Origin: JBFHFS01 sp041583495
GTDB taxonomy: Bacteria; Bacteroidota; Bacteroidia; Bacteroidales; Marinilabiliaceae
DNA: 40,099 nucleotides
Assembly (NCBI GenBank): GCA_041583495.1
Contig: JBFHFS010000043.1
Coordinates: 1 to 40,099, forward strand
Reading direction: 5' to 3'
Shown: in pieces, positions 1-7,182 of the stretch
Position numbering within the stretch: position 1 is the first letter of the stretch
How the letters are laid out: every line of letters starts with the position of its first letter
The notes under the pieces: model-generated
The model's database searches: none
Told to the model about the DNA's origin: nothing
What the model saw: the letters and a program-made list of their open reading frames with translations, nothing else
Position numbers and translations under genes: made by a program

Positions 1-121
1 CAATGACTTTATGCGGGAACAGTTCTTTTTGTTTTCTTTTTACAGGGCTCGATGACATAATGATAGGGTTTATGAAGGATAAACAGCCTTCCTTATGGTT
101 TGTTCGCCCCGGGGAAGTGGT

Positions 122-604
122 TTAGGCTTCCTCTGCCTCTTCGCTGACCTCACCGCCGGGCAGTGAATCACTCACTTCGTATGGGAAATAATCCCGTAAT
201 GGGCTTTCGGTGATGGAGATGACCTCAAAATCAACGGCCATATCCGAGAGGCTGTTCATCAGATTATCGTATGCCTCACGCACATTATCGGCCATTACCA
301 GCATCTGACTGGATACCTTTTTCTCTTTTCCGGCGTTTTCATCAAGGGCAAGATGGCTCACTTTGCACTTATACCAGCGATCGCCGGCGTCGTTGGGGAA
401 CAAATCACTGTAGTCGGCTTTGCGAATGTTGGTCACCTGAAAGTCGCCCCGCACCATTGATTCCATCTCCTGATAAATCCTGCTTTCGGCTTCTGTAAAC
501 GAAACGGCATCTACCAGGTAGGGTTCCGTTACTTTTTTCTCTTTGCCGCTGTTTTCATCGACTTTTACATAGCGCACTTTGCACTCAAACCAGGTATGCA
601 TCAT
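122..604 (-). CDS. DUF4494 domain-containing protein
   Basis: A 160-residue soluble, acidic protein with no signal peptide, recognisable as the DUF4494 family of Bacteroidota; its function is unknown. It is an internal duplication. Residues about 3-70 (WFECKV, DEN-GKEKKV, then AES-Y--M) and about 76-143 (WYKCKV, DENAGKEKKV, then AYDNLM) align along their whole length, and both halves end in a D-F/YFP motif. The last 15 residues are Glu-rich. Two ATG codons are adjacent at the start, so the first or second Met could be used. A TAnnTTTG -7 box lies about 70 bases upstream. The gene stands alone. I am confident of the family; no role can be read from the context. Confidence 0.88.
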   Translation of the reverse strand: MMHTWFECKVRYVKVDENSGKEKKVTEPYLVDAVSFTEAESRIYQEMESMVRGDFQVTNIRKADYSDLFPNDAGDRWYKCKVSHLALDENAGKEKKVSSQMLVMADNVREAYDNLMNSLSDMAVDFEVISITESPLRDYFPYEVSDSLPGGEVSEEAEEA

Positions 605-625
605 AATTGAAGTATTTTTTATGCT

Positions 626-640
626 CTCCCAACATGGGAG
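626..640 (-). other. Small hairpin in the DUF4494 leader
   Basis: CTCCCA and TGGGAG form a 6-bp stem around a 3-base loop, between the putative -7 box (674-681) and the start codon at 604. It would lie in the 5' untranslated region. Whether it does anything is unknown. Confidence 0.35.
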
Positions 641-673
641 GCGTGGTTTTAGTTATCTGTTTTTAACGAGGTG

Positions 674-681
674 CAAAGATA
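674..681 (-). promoter_or_regulatory. Putative Bacteroidota -7 box (TATCTTTG) for the DUF4494 gene
   Basis: The minus strand reads TATCTTTG, an exact match to the Bacteroidota TAnnTTTG -7 consensus, about 70 bases before the DUF4494 start. No clear TTG -33 element lies at the usual spacing, so the call rests on the -7 box and its position only. Confidence 0.42.
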
Positions 682-770
682 ACAGAGTGAAGTGACATCT
701 GGCCATGATGAAGGGAAGAAATGTGAACGGAAATGGGTAAGCATAAAGGATAGAGGGAGTTATCTTAGTT

Positions 771-1056
771 AGAGTCTGTCTATAAAGTCCAACTTCTTTC
801 CCGAAGATTCGGGACTCGCTCTCAAAATGGTTCCCGAATCAAGTTCGGGACAAGCTATTCCGTCTATGCTTTTTGTTGGTTTTTTAAATAAAAACCTTAC
901 AAAAGCTATTACGGGACTCACATTTTTCGAGCTTGTGCTTCCGCTAGCGCCTCCGCAGACGTAGCTTTTGCGCTCGCGGATAGCTTCAGCGACACGCGGA
1001 CGCAAGCCTCGTATTTGAGCTTTATATTTCAAGCCCTTAGTTTACGGACAGACTCT
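771..1056. mobile_element. MITE-like element, long copy (about 286 bp)
   Basis: A non-coding element with terminal inverted repeats. The left end reads AGAGTCTGTCTATAAA and the right end is its imperfect reverse complement (TTTACGGACAGACTCT). Each outer end touches a TAGTTAG heptamer (766-772 and 1056-1062), as expected for a target or junction duplication. The interior has small palindromes built on TCCCGAA/TTCGGGA. The segments CTCTCAAAATGG and ACTCACATTTTTCGAGCT recur in the same order in the adjacent shorter copy. No transposase is encoded. A weak 87-codon minus-strand frame spans the element but looks like a translated repeat. Confidence 0.62.
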
Positions 1057-1060
1057 AGTT

Positions 1061-1203
1061 AGAGTTCGTCTATAAAGTCCAACTTCTGCGTTACGCTTGC
1101 TCTCAAAATGGTCATTTACACTAGTAAACTCACATTTTTCGAGCTACGCAAGCCTTGAATTTGAACTTTCTAGCTCAAACTCCTGACTTTATGGACAGGC
1201 ACT
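1061..1203. mobile_element. MITE-like element, short copy (about 143 bp)
   Basis: A second, shorter member of the family found at 771-1056, in the same orientation and immediately next to it. The left end AGAGTTCGTCTATAAAG pairs imperfectly with the right end CTTTATGGACAGGCACT. It shares TCTATAAAGTCCAACTTC, CTCTCAAAATGG and CTCACATTTTTCGAGCT with the long copy but lacks about 140 bp of its middle. A third TAGTTAG follows at 1203-1209, so the two elements sit between three copies of this heptamer. Confidence 0.6.
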
Positions 1204-1236
1204 AGTTAGGGTCCTTATTACCCTGGAGCCTAATCC

Positions 1237-1270
1237 GGTTTAGAGACGCACAATTTGTTGGTCTCTAACC
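1237..1270 (-). terminator. Hairpin at the 3' end of the respiratory operon
   Basis: GGTTTAGAGAC (1237-1247) pairs with GTCTCTAACC (1261-1270) with one bulged base and a 13-base loop. It starts at the stop codon of the heme O synthase gene, the last gene of the operon. No U-run follows on the minus strand, so this is a candidate terminator or 3'-end stabiliser, not a textbook intrinsic terminator. Confidence 0.45.
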
Positions 1271-2109
1271 TAAATTACAAACCGTGCCACAACAATTAAG
1301 ACCAGTATGACCGTCATGAAGGAGTTAATGGCGATGAAGGCGGAGAACAAATTTTCGGGCCGGCTGAATAGAAAGTGATAAAAGAGAGCGATGAAAAGGC
1401 CGTTGGTAACAACCAACATGGCTATAACGGTGAGGGGAAATGAGAGTTGGAAAAGAGGAAATAGAAATAGGAAGAAAGAGGTTAAGATTCCCCAAATGAA
1501 AACGATACGTTTAACCTGTTGGTGTGAGAAATGTTGGCTAATGGTCGAAAACCCGGCCTGCTCATACTCTTTTCCATAGATGGTTATCAGGAGCCAGAAG
1601 TGAGGGATTTGCCACAGAAACATAAAGAAGGCTACAAAAAGGATGTTTGGGTGCAATAACCAGCCACCTGCGGCACTCCAGCCCATCAGTGGGGGGACAG
1701 CTCCAACCAGGGCGCCGGGGATAATTGAGAAAAGTGTTTTGGTCTTAAGGGGCGTGTAGAGCCCATTGTATAGAGCAATGTTGATCAAGCCCAGCCAAAA
1801 AGCAGCCGTAGAAGATAGATACAACAAGGTAGCTCCTGAAAACAGTAGCCCAAGAGCTGCGATCCCTGCGCCAGTGGGGGTGATTAATCCTGAAGGGATG
1901 GGCCGATTTTTGGTGCGCGTCATCCGGGCATCCAACTCCCTCTCCTGATACTGGTTGAGCGCGGAAGAGCCGGCCGACAGAAAGAAAACGCCGCCCATTA
2001 GCAGGCCCGCAGTAACCGGGTCAAAGCTGTCGGAGAGCAGGTAGCCGATGAGTGCTGAGAAGGTTACCAGCAGGGATAACCTGGGTCGTATGAGTTGATG
2101 GATTACCAC
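1270..2109 (-). CDS. ctaB: Protoheme IX farnesyltransferase (heme O synthase)
   Basis: This 279-residue UbiA-superfamily membrane enzyme attaches a farnesyl group to heme b to give heme O, the precursor of the heme a used by the oxidase encoded just upstream. The prenyl-diphosphate binding motif NQYQERELDARMTRTKNRP lies at residues 52-70, and the second conserved loop is YTPLKTKT...GA-PP--GW. About eight or nine hydrophobic helices are visible, and the length is normal for the family. The start is GTG, overlapping the coxB stop by one base (TAGTG on the minus strand), which suggests translational coupling. It is the last gene of the operon. No heme A synthase (ctaA) is seen in the window. Confidence 0.95.
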   Translation of the reverse strand: MVIHQLIRPRLSLLVTFSALIGYLLSDSFDPVTAGLLMGGVFFLSAGSSALNQYQERELDARMTRTKNRPIPSGLITPTGAGIAALGLLFSGATLLYLSSTAAFWLGLINIALYNGLYTPLKTKTLFSIIPGALVGAVPPLMGWSAAGGWLLHPNILFVAFFMFLWQIPHFWLLITIYGKEYEQAGFSTISQHFSHQQVKRIVFIWGILTSFFLFLFPLFQLSFPLTVIAMLVVTNGLFIALFYHFLFSRPENLFSAFIAINSFMTVILVLIVVARFVI

Positions 2110-3026
2110 TATTGAAGGGTTTTTATATACTCAATCATCAAGTCGGCCTGCTCTTCGGATACCACTTTGGTGTACGATTGCATCAGTCCTTTGTTGTAGC
2201 CTTTCACCACCTCTGCGTTAGGTTCATAAATAGCTCTTTTCAGGTAAGCCTCATCGGCGGTGACGGTTATTTCGCCATCATCGGTTACCACTACCGTTTG
2301 GCTGTTGTAAACGCCTTTAAATGAGGGGCCCACCAGCCTGGTGCCATCCAGTGAGTGGCATGCCAGACAACCATTTCCTTTGAGCAATACCAGGCCTTCG
2401 GGGTCGGGGATGTCGCCGGTAGCTTCCAGGTTGGCCAGCCAGCTGTCAAACTCTTCCTGGCTCAGTACACGGGTCTTGGAGGTCATGGAGGAATGGAGCA
2501 GTCCGCAGTATTCGGTGCATAGAATTTCGTAGTCGCCAATGTAGTAGGGGGTAAACCAGAGGTAATTATCATAACCGGGCACTACATCTTCCTTTACCCT
2601 GAAGGCGGGGATGAACAAGCTGTGGTTTACATCCTGTGATACCAGGTCTAGTCGTACGGGCTTGTTTACCGGGATCACCAGCTCTTTCGATAGTTTGCCG
2701 TCTCCATAATCGAACTCCCATTCCCACATACGTCCGATGGCGGTGATGCGCATGGCATCGTCGGGCACTTGTCGCATGGGGGCAAAGCCCACCCATCCAT
2801 AGTAGAACATCAGCAGAACCAGAATGAGGGGAACCACAGTCCAGAGGGTCTCCAGTTTCCAGCTGCCGGTAAATTGAGCGGCTTCCAGGTGTTTACTTCG
2901 CCTGAATTTCACCAGAGTATAAATCATAAAGGCCGATATGCCGATGATAAAGAAAAAGGCCACTGCGAATATGAAAATGAAGGCATTGTCAACGCCTTGT
3001 GCCAGATTTGATGCGCCACCAAACAT
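2109..3026 (-). CDS. coxB: Cytochrome c oxidase subunit II with fused cytochrome c (caa3 type)
   Basis: This 305-residue subunit accepts electrons at the CuA centre. Two transmembrane helices (about 14-40 and 60-80) precede a periplasmic cupredoxin domain. CuA ligands are visible: H135 in VNHSLFIP and the cluster C170-T-E172-Y-C174-GLLH178-SSM181. A C-terminal class I cytochrome c domain starts near residue 210 with C220-LAC-H224 and a likely axial M282. This fusion defines a caa3 oxidase, which can take electrons from a small or membrane-tethered cytochrome c. The start lies 17 bases after coxD and the stop overlaps the GTG of ctaB. No typical cleavable signal is evident. Confidence 0.96.
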   Translation of the reverse strand: MFGGASNLAQGVDNAFIFIFAVAFFFIIGISAFMIYTLVKFRRSKHLEAAQFTGSWKLETLWTVVPLILVLLMFYYGWVGFAPMRQVPDDAMRITAIGRMWEWEFDYGDGKLSKELVIPVNKPVRLDLVSQDVNHSLFIPAFRVKEDVVPGYDNYLWFTPYYIGDYEILCTEYCGLLHSSMTSKTRVLSQEEFDSWLANLEATGDIPDPEGLVLLKGNGCLACHSLDGTRLVGPSFKGVYNSQTVVVTDDGEITVTADEAYLKRAIYEPNAEVVKGYNKGLMQSYTKVVSEEQADLMIEYIKTLQ

Positions 3027-3043
3027 AGTCTTCAGGTTTTTGG

Positions 3044-3328
3044 TTATCTGAATAGGTAATCAATAAATGTAATGATCAGGATCAAGGCAAAAAGGATAAA
3101 AACACCTCCTACCAATAGTTTAATAATGCCACTTTCCGATTTGAGATGCATGAAATAGGTCAGTACCGTCGTCCCTTTGATGCCGGCAATGATTAATGCC
3201 ACTGCCACCGAGAAGGCTCCAAAATGTATCTTAGTCACCAATACCGACAGGGCGGTAAGCGATAACAAAACCACCAGTACCGTGGCCAGGGAGGTGTAGC
3301 TTGAGATATGGTTTGGGTGTTTTTTCAT
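3044..3328 (-). CDS. Cytochrome c oxidase subunit IV (prokaryotic COX4 family)
   Basis: A 94-residue protein with three predicted membrane helices (about 13-30, 35-57 and 69-92), matching the small bacterial COX4/CtaF-like subunit that packs against subunits I and III and aids assembly. The conserved central segment around GIKGTTVLTYFMHLKSE is recognisable. It sits between subunits III and II, as in many caa3 operons. It is separated from coxC by an unusual 265-bp hairpin-rich spacer, whereas the gap to coxB is only 17 bases. Confidence 0.88.
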   Translation of the reverse strand: MKKHPNHISSYTSLATVLVVLLSLTALSVLVTKIHFGAFSVAVALIIAGIKGTTVLTYFMHLKSESGIIKLLVGGVFILFALILIITFIDYLFR

Positions 3329-3344
3329 CTTAGTATCGTTTTTT

Positions 3345-3530
3345 GTTGAACCCCTTCAGGGTTCTTCGTTCCAGGTTTTTTATCGCCACGGGTTTCCCCC
3401 GCGGTTATTCATGTTGAACCCCTTCGGGGATTTGGATGAGACGCACGAGTTGTGCTCTCTGTCCGTTATTTTTTTCTTTTTCCCCTGGGCTTCACCCAGG
3501 GCTACCCATATTTCGCCCCGATGGGGCTGG
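3345..3530. repeat. Cluster of GC-rich hairpin repeats inside the cox operon
   Basis: Several short inverted repeats follow one another: GAACCC/GGGTTC (3348-3364), an imperfect CCACGGG/CCCGCGG hairpin near 3386-3404, a second TTGAACCCCTTCGGGG unit (3414-3429), CCCTGGG/CCCAGGG (3483-3501) and GCCCC/GGGGC (3515-3527). The TTGAACCCC type recurs at 31995-32014. The block lies between coxC and coxD in transcribed operon DNA. It resembles the GC-rich intergenic palindromes common in Bacteroidota genomes; assignment to a named family was not possible. Short frames here look non-coding. Confidence 0.6.
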
Positions 3531-3593
3531 TTTTCACTTTTCACTTTCTACCTTTTCACTTTTCCACCCTTTTTACTTTTGCCTTTCACCTTT
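3531..3593. repeat. Pyrimidine-rich tract directly after the coxC stop
   Basis: The plus strand is a near-continuous run of CTTTTCAC, CTTTTCCACC and CTTTTTAC words; the minus-strand message is the corresponding A/G-rich sequence. It begins at the coxC stop codon. Similar tracts occur at 16419-16592, 22229-22441 and 32039-32334. Confidence 0.65.
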
Positions 3594-4205
3594 TCACGTC
3601 ACCAGATACAACAACGGGAAGAGGAATATCCATATCAGGTCGACGAGGTGCCAGTAGAGGGCGCTGTTTTCGAGCAGCAAATAGTGGTTGGGGTGAATGG
3701 TTCCGATGCGGACCTTTACCAGTGTGACCGTTAACAACACCATTCCAATCAACACATGTATGGCATGCAGGCCGGTGGTCATGTAATAGAGCCCGAAAAA
3801 CAACAATTCGCCCCGCTCCATATTTTTGAGTACCTCCGAGCCGGGATAGATGCCCAGCTCGAGCTTGTGGGTCCACTCAAAATATTTATTCACCAAAAAG
3901 ACCGCTGCCAGTAGAATGGTGATGGTAATCAGCCTGGCCGATCGGCGCGAATCACCTTTGCGGGTGGCGGTGATCGACATGGCGATGGTCATACTGCTTA
4001 CCAGAAGCACCACGGTATTAAGGGTGCCTACAAAAGCGTTTAACTCGTCGGCACCCCGATGAAAATCCAGAGAGTACTGTGCCCTTAGGACTGCATATAC
4101 CAGGAAAAGGCCGCCAAAGAGATACAATTCGGTGAATAGAAATAACCACATGCCCAGTTTGCCGGTTTCATGGTCGCCCTTTGGTTGGTCGGATAGATGA
4201 ATCAT
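3594..4205 (-). CDS. coxC: Cytochrome c oxidase subunit III
   Basis: A 203-residue integral membrane subunit with five hydrophobic helices, the short bacterial form of COX3. Family signatures include the N-terminal GMWLFLFTELYLFGGLF helix, the G-YYMTTGLHAIHVLIG segment (about residues 137-155) and the C-terminal ENSALYWHLVDLIWIFLFPL helix. Subunit III stabilises the catalytic core and is thought to bind lipids next to subunit I. It starts four bases after the coxA stop, so the two are tightly coupled. Its own stop codon falls in a pyrimidine-rich (plus-strand) tract that separates it from coxD. Confidence 0.95.
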   Translation of the reverse strand: MIHLSDQPKGDHETGKLGMWLFLFTELYLFGGLFLVYAVLRAQYSLDFHRGADELNAFVGTLNTVVLLVSSMTIAMSITATRKGDSRRSARLITITILLAAVFLVNKYFEWTHKLELGIYPGSEVLKNMERGELLFFGLYYMTTGLHAIHVLIGMVLLTVTLVKVRIGTIHPNHYLLLENSALYWHLVDLIWIFLFPLLYLVT

Positions 4206-4209
4206 AGGT

Positions 4210-5838
4210 TTATGATTTTTGTTTGGGCTCTTTTTTAAACAGATAAGGCGGTTGTGTGATCACCGGGATCTCATCGAAGTTTTCGTGTGTTGGCGGGGAT
4301 TCAATCTGCCACTCCAGAGTAACCCCGTGCCAGGGATTGGCGGGTGCCTTTTCGCCATGTTTACTGGCATGCAGGAAGTTGTAAATCATCAGAATCAGTC
4401 CGGCGAAGAGGATAAAGGCGCCTATGGTGGAAATGAAATGACCGGTTTGAAACTGCGGTAAATAGTCGAAATAGCGGCGGGGCATACCCTGAAGGCCAAT
4501 GATAAAGAGCGGGAAATAAAGCACATTGAATCCAAGAAAAAGAATACCCCAGGCAATGTTGGCTCTGCGAATATTGTACATGCGGCCGTAGATTTTAGGA
4601 AACCAGTAATGCATTCCGGCAAAGAAGCCGAAGCCCATTCCCCCAAAGATGATGTAATGGAAGTGGGCCACCACAAAGGTGGTGTCGTGAACGTGCACGT
4701 TGGTGGCTAAGGCGCCAAGGGTAAGCCCGGTGAATCCGCCTATCATAAATAGAAAGATGAAGGAGATGGCATAGAGCAGAGGAGGCTTTAGATCAATGGA
4801 GCCGCCGTACATTGTTGATATCCAGTTAAATACCTTGATGGCGCTGGGGACCGCCACAATAAAGGTAAGGAACGAAAAGAACCATCGCGACCAGTAACCG
4901 ATGCCGGTGGTGAACATGTGATGGCCCCACACAAAATAACCCACCAGAGCGATGGCCATACTGGAGATGGCAATGGCTCCGTAACCGAATACCGGTTTTT
5001 GACTGAAGGTGGGAAAGATCTCTGTCACCACACCCATGGCCGGTAGAATCATGACGTATACCGCCGGGTGCGAATAGATCCAGAAGAGGTGCTGGAAGAG
5101 CAGTGGATCTCCGCCCAGGGCCGGGTCGAAGAAACCGATGTTGAGGGTTCGTTCGGCGATGACCATTAAAAGGGTGATTCCGACGATGGGGGTTGCCAGA
5201 ACCTGAATCCAGGCGGTTGCGTAGAGCGACCATGGAAACAGTGGCATTTTAAACCAGCCCATGCCGGGGGCTCTCATGCGGTGGATGGTGACGATGAAGT
5301 TAAGCCCGGTAAGGATGGATGAGAAGCCCAGAATAAAGGCAGCCGTCAGCGCATAGATCACATTGGTCGCCGATTGGGCGCTGTAAGGTACATAGAATGT
5401 CCAGCCTGTATCGGGAGGTCCATCGCCCACGAATTGTGAAAGAACACCCAGGATGGCGCCCACCACATATACGTACCACGAAAGCAGGTTCAGTCGGGGA
5501 AAGGCCACATCCTTGGCCCCGATCATGATGGGCAGGAAAAAGTTGCCAAAGACCGCGGCGAGCCCCGGAATCACGATGATGAAGATCATGATGATTCCAT
5601 GAAGGGTGAACAATCCGTTATAGGTCTGGGCATCCATGATGGTGGGCCCGGGGGCAATCTTCTCGATGCGCATGAGCAGACCCAAAACCGCGGCTACCAG
5701 GAAAAAGAAGATGATGGTATAAAGGTAAAGCAACCCGATGCGCTTGTGGTCGGTGGATAAAAGCCACGAGAGTATTCCTTTGTGGCGGCCCTGATATTCC
5801 AGGTAGCTTAGGTGAGGAGTATGTGTTGAAGCATCCAT
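4210..5838 (-). CDS. coxA: Cytochrome c oxidase subunit I, A2-type heme-copper oxidase
   Basis: This 542-residue catalytic subunit reduces O2 and pumps protons. Heme and copper ligands are visible: H80 (heme a), H257 with cross-linkable Y261, H306-H307 (CuB), H392 (heme a3) and H394 (heme a). The helix VI motif is Y255-S256-H257-PAV-Y261. The Glu of the canonical HPEVY is Ala, and YS precedes the His, which is the hallmark of the A2 subfamily whose D-channel ends in Tyr-Ser. The D-channel entry Asp (D110 in GAKDVAFPRLN) is kept. Twelve helices and normal length. It lies 52 bases after the SCO gene and heads the oxidase subunit genes. Confidence 0.97.
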   Translation of the reverse strand: MDASTHTPHLSYLEYQGRHKGILSWLLSTDHKRIGLLYLYTIIFFFLVAAVLGLLMRIEKIAPGPTIMDAQTYNGLFTLHGIIMIFIIVIPGLAAVFGNFFLPIMIGAKDVAFPRLNLLSWYVYVVGAILGVLSQFVGDGPPDTGWTFYVPYSAQSATNVIYALTAAFILGFSSILTGLNFIVTIHRMRAPGMGWFKMPLFPWSLYATAWIQVLATPIVGITLLMVIAERTLNIGFFDPALGGDPLLFQHLFWIYSHPAVYVMILPAMGVVTEIFPTFSQKPVFGYGAIAISSMAIALVGYFVWGHHMFTTGIGYWSRWFFSFLTFIVAVPSAIKVFNWISTMYGGSIDLKPPLLYAISFIFLFMIGGFTGLTLGALATNVHVHDTTFVVAHFHYIIFGGMGFGFFAGMHYWFPKIYGRMYNIRRANIAWGILFLGFNVLYFPLFIIGLQGMPRRYFDYLPQFQTGHFISTIGAFILFAGLILMIYNFLHASKHGEKAPANPWHGVTLEWQIESPPTHENFDEIPVITQPPYLFKKEPKQKS

Positions 5839-5890
5839 AGTTCTATTTGGTAAAGGTAGGTCTCTGTTCGGTTGAATTTCTGTTGAGTCT

Positions 5891-6667
5891 CTACTTGGTT
5901 GGTTTGGTTTTCCCTCTCCGTCCTTTGATTAATAGGGTGAATAGTAAGATCAGGGCAATTCCCAGGATGAGGGCACCCATGATTCTGGTTATCTGAAGGG
6001 AGTATCCCCGGCTGGCGGGATCGTAGGCAAAGCAATACTCCAGTATTTTGTTAATGGTAGGGCGGGCAATCCCTTTTTGAGCCTCTATTACAGCCATTTT
6101 GAGGTCGAAAGGCAAAAAGTTGAGGCCATAGAGATAGCGGGTGATTTTCCCCTCCGGACTTAATACGATGATGGCTGAGGGATGTGCGAAGTCGAGCCCT
6201 TGTGGTTTATATTTGAAGCCTACCGCTTCGGTGATGGCCAGGATATTTTCTTCCTCGCCGGTAAGGTAAATCCAGCCATCCCGGTTTTCCTGGCTGATAT
6301 TTTGGACAAAATTTTTCTTTTTGGTGCGGGCTTTCTCAGGGGTGTCCTTGGTATTAAAGCTGATGGTGATAGCCTGGTATTCGGTTCCCAGTTTCATGTC
6401 CATCTTAGAAATTACGTCGGACACACCACTCAACAGAGGGCTGCATAAACCGGGGCAGTCGAAATAGACAAACGATAAGACGGTAGGTTTATTGATGATC
6501 TGGCCCAGGGTGATTGTATCGTTGTTTTCGTTAAAGAACGTCAGATGCATGGGGATGGTATCTCCCAAATGCTCCATGATACCTACTTCTATTTTTATTT
6601 CTGAGGGTGTTTGCGCCCATCCCGGGATAACGACAAACCACAGAATGAGGAATAATAGTTTTTTCAT
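5891..6667 (-). CDS. SCO1/SenC-family copper chaperone
   Basis: A 258-residue thioredoxin-fold protein that delivers copper to, or reduces, the CuA site of subunit II. I chose the ATG at 6667 (MKKLLFLILWFVV...GWAQ, a good signal peptide). An upstream in-frame ATG at 6781 would add 38 low-complexity residues that fall in a tandem repeat. The copper ligands are the CPGLC motif in YFDCPGLCSPLLSG and the distal His in LDFAHPSAI. A C-terminal transmembrane helix (IMGALILGIALILLFTLL) followed by a basic tail would anchor the protein, which is less usual than the N-terminal anchor of many SCO proteins. It sits immediately before coxA. Confidence 0.93.
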   Translation of the reverse strand: MKKLLFLILWFVVIPGWAQTPSEIKIEVGIMEHLGDTIPMHLTFFNENNDTITLGQIINKPTVLSFVYFDCPGLCSPLLSGVSDVISKMDMKLGTEYQAITISFNTKDTPEKARTKKKNFVQNISQENRDGWIYLTGEEENILAITEAVGFKYKPQGLDFAHPSAIIVLSPEGKITRYLYGLNFLPFDLKMAVIEAQKGIARPTINKILEYCFAYDPASRGYSLQITRIMGALILGIALILLFTLLIKGRRGKTKPTK

Positions 6668-6684
6668 GGGGTGATGTGTTGATA

Positions 6685-6716
6685 TGATGATTTGTTGATG
6701 TGATGATTTGTTGATG
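6685..6716. repeat. Perfect tandem 16-mer in the SCO leader
   Basis: TGATGATTTGTTGATG occurs twice in tandem (6685-6700 and 6701-6716), with a partial third unit closer to the SCO start. It lies in the 53-base gap between the DoxX-like gene and the SCO start codon. Slippage here would alter spacing between the two genes. Confidence 0.7.
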
Positions 6717-6720
6717 TATA

Positions 6721-7140
6721 TTATGATTGGTTGTTGCCTTTTAGATGAGGTTTTTTCAGTTTCTTCTCCTCCGACTTCCATATGCCGGCGATCATCAGGG
6801 AGCCCCCCAACAGGGATATGTCTTTGAGCAGGGTAATCATTACGATGGCCTTTTCGGTGGTGTCATCGAACAGATGTGGGAGGTGAATGGACAAGATAAA
6901 GATGGCCAGCATTACCGCCAATACGTAAGCCATAAACCTGACGTAGTATTTGGTGATGATGCTGATGCTGGCTGCAATCAGAACCATCCCGGTGAATATG
7001 ATGGTGAACGGGCCCAACGGAATAAACGACGAAAACGTTCCCAGGTACCAGTCGACCATTAGAATATGGTTAATCCCGAAAATAGCGAAGGGGATTGCGA
7101 AAAGAATTCGTCCCAGGGTGGTGATGTGTTTGATGTCCAT
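6721..7140 (-). CDS. DoxX-like small membrane protein
   Basis: A 139-residue protein with four membrane helices (about 10-27, 43-62, 67-87 and 104-122) and a Lys-rich tail, matching the DoxX/DoxD-like superfamily. The motif FGINHILM near the first helix is typical. DoxX proteins have been linked to quinone-dependent oxidation and redox homeostasis, but the role of this branch is not known. Its place between the cytochrome c and SCO genes suggests a part in oxidase assembly or in quinol/cytochrome electron flow. That is inference from context. Gaps to both neighbours are about 40-55 bases. Confidence 0.8.
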   Translation of the reverse strand: MDIKHITTLGRILFAIPFAIFGINHILMVDWYLGTFSSFIPLGPFTIIFTGMVLIAASISIITKYYVRFMAYVLAVMLAIFILSIHLPHLFDDTTEKAIVMITLLKDISLLGGSLMIAGIWKSEEKKLKKPHLKGNNQS

Positions 7141-7182
7141 ATCTTAAAGTTTTACGGTTTTTTTCTAAAATGGCCAATGGGT

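Noticed and set aside
769..1032. 87-codon minus-strand open frame
   Set aside because: It lies inside the long MITE-like element, its composition follows the repeat, and the same blocks recur non-coding in the short copy.
3411..3734. Overlapping plus-strand frames of 70-110 codons
   Set aside because: They read through hairpin repeats and the pyrimidine tract, giving low-complexity Phe/Ser/Leu sequence, and run into the antisense of coxC.
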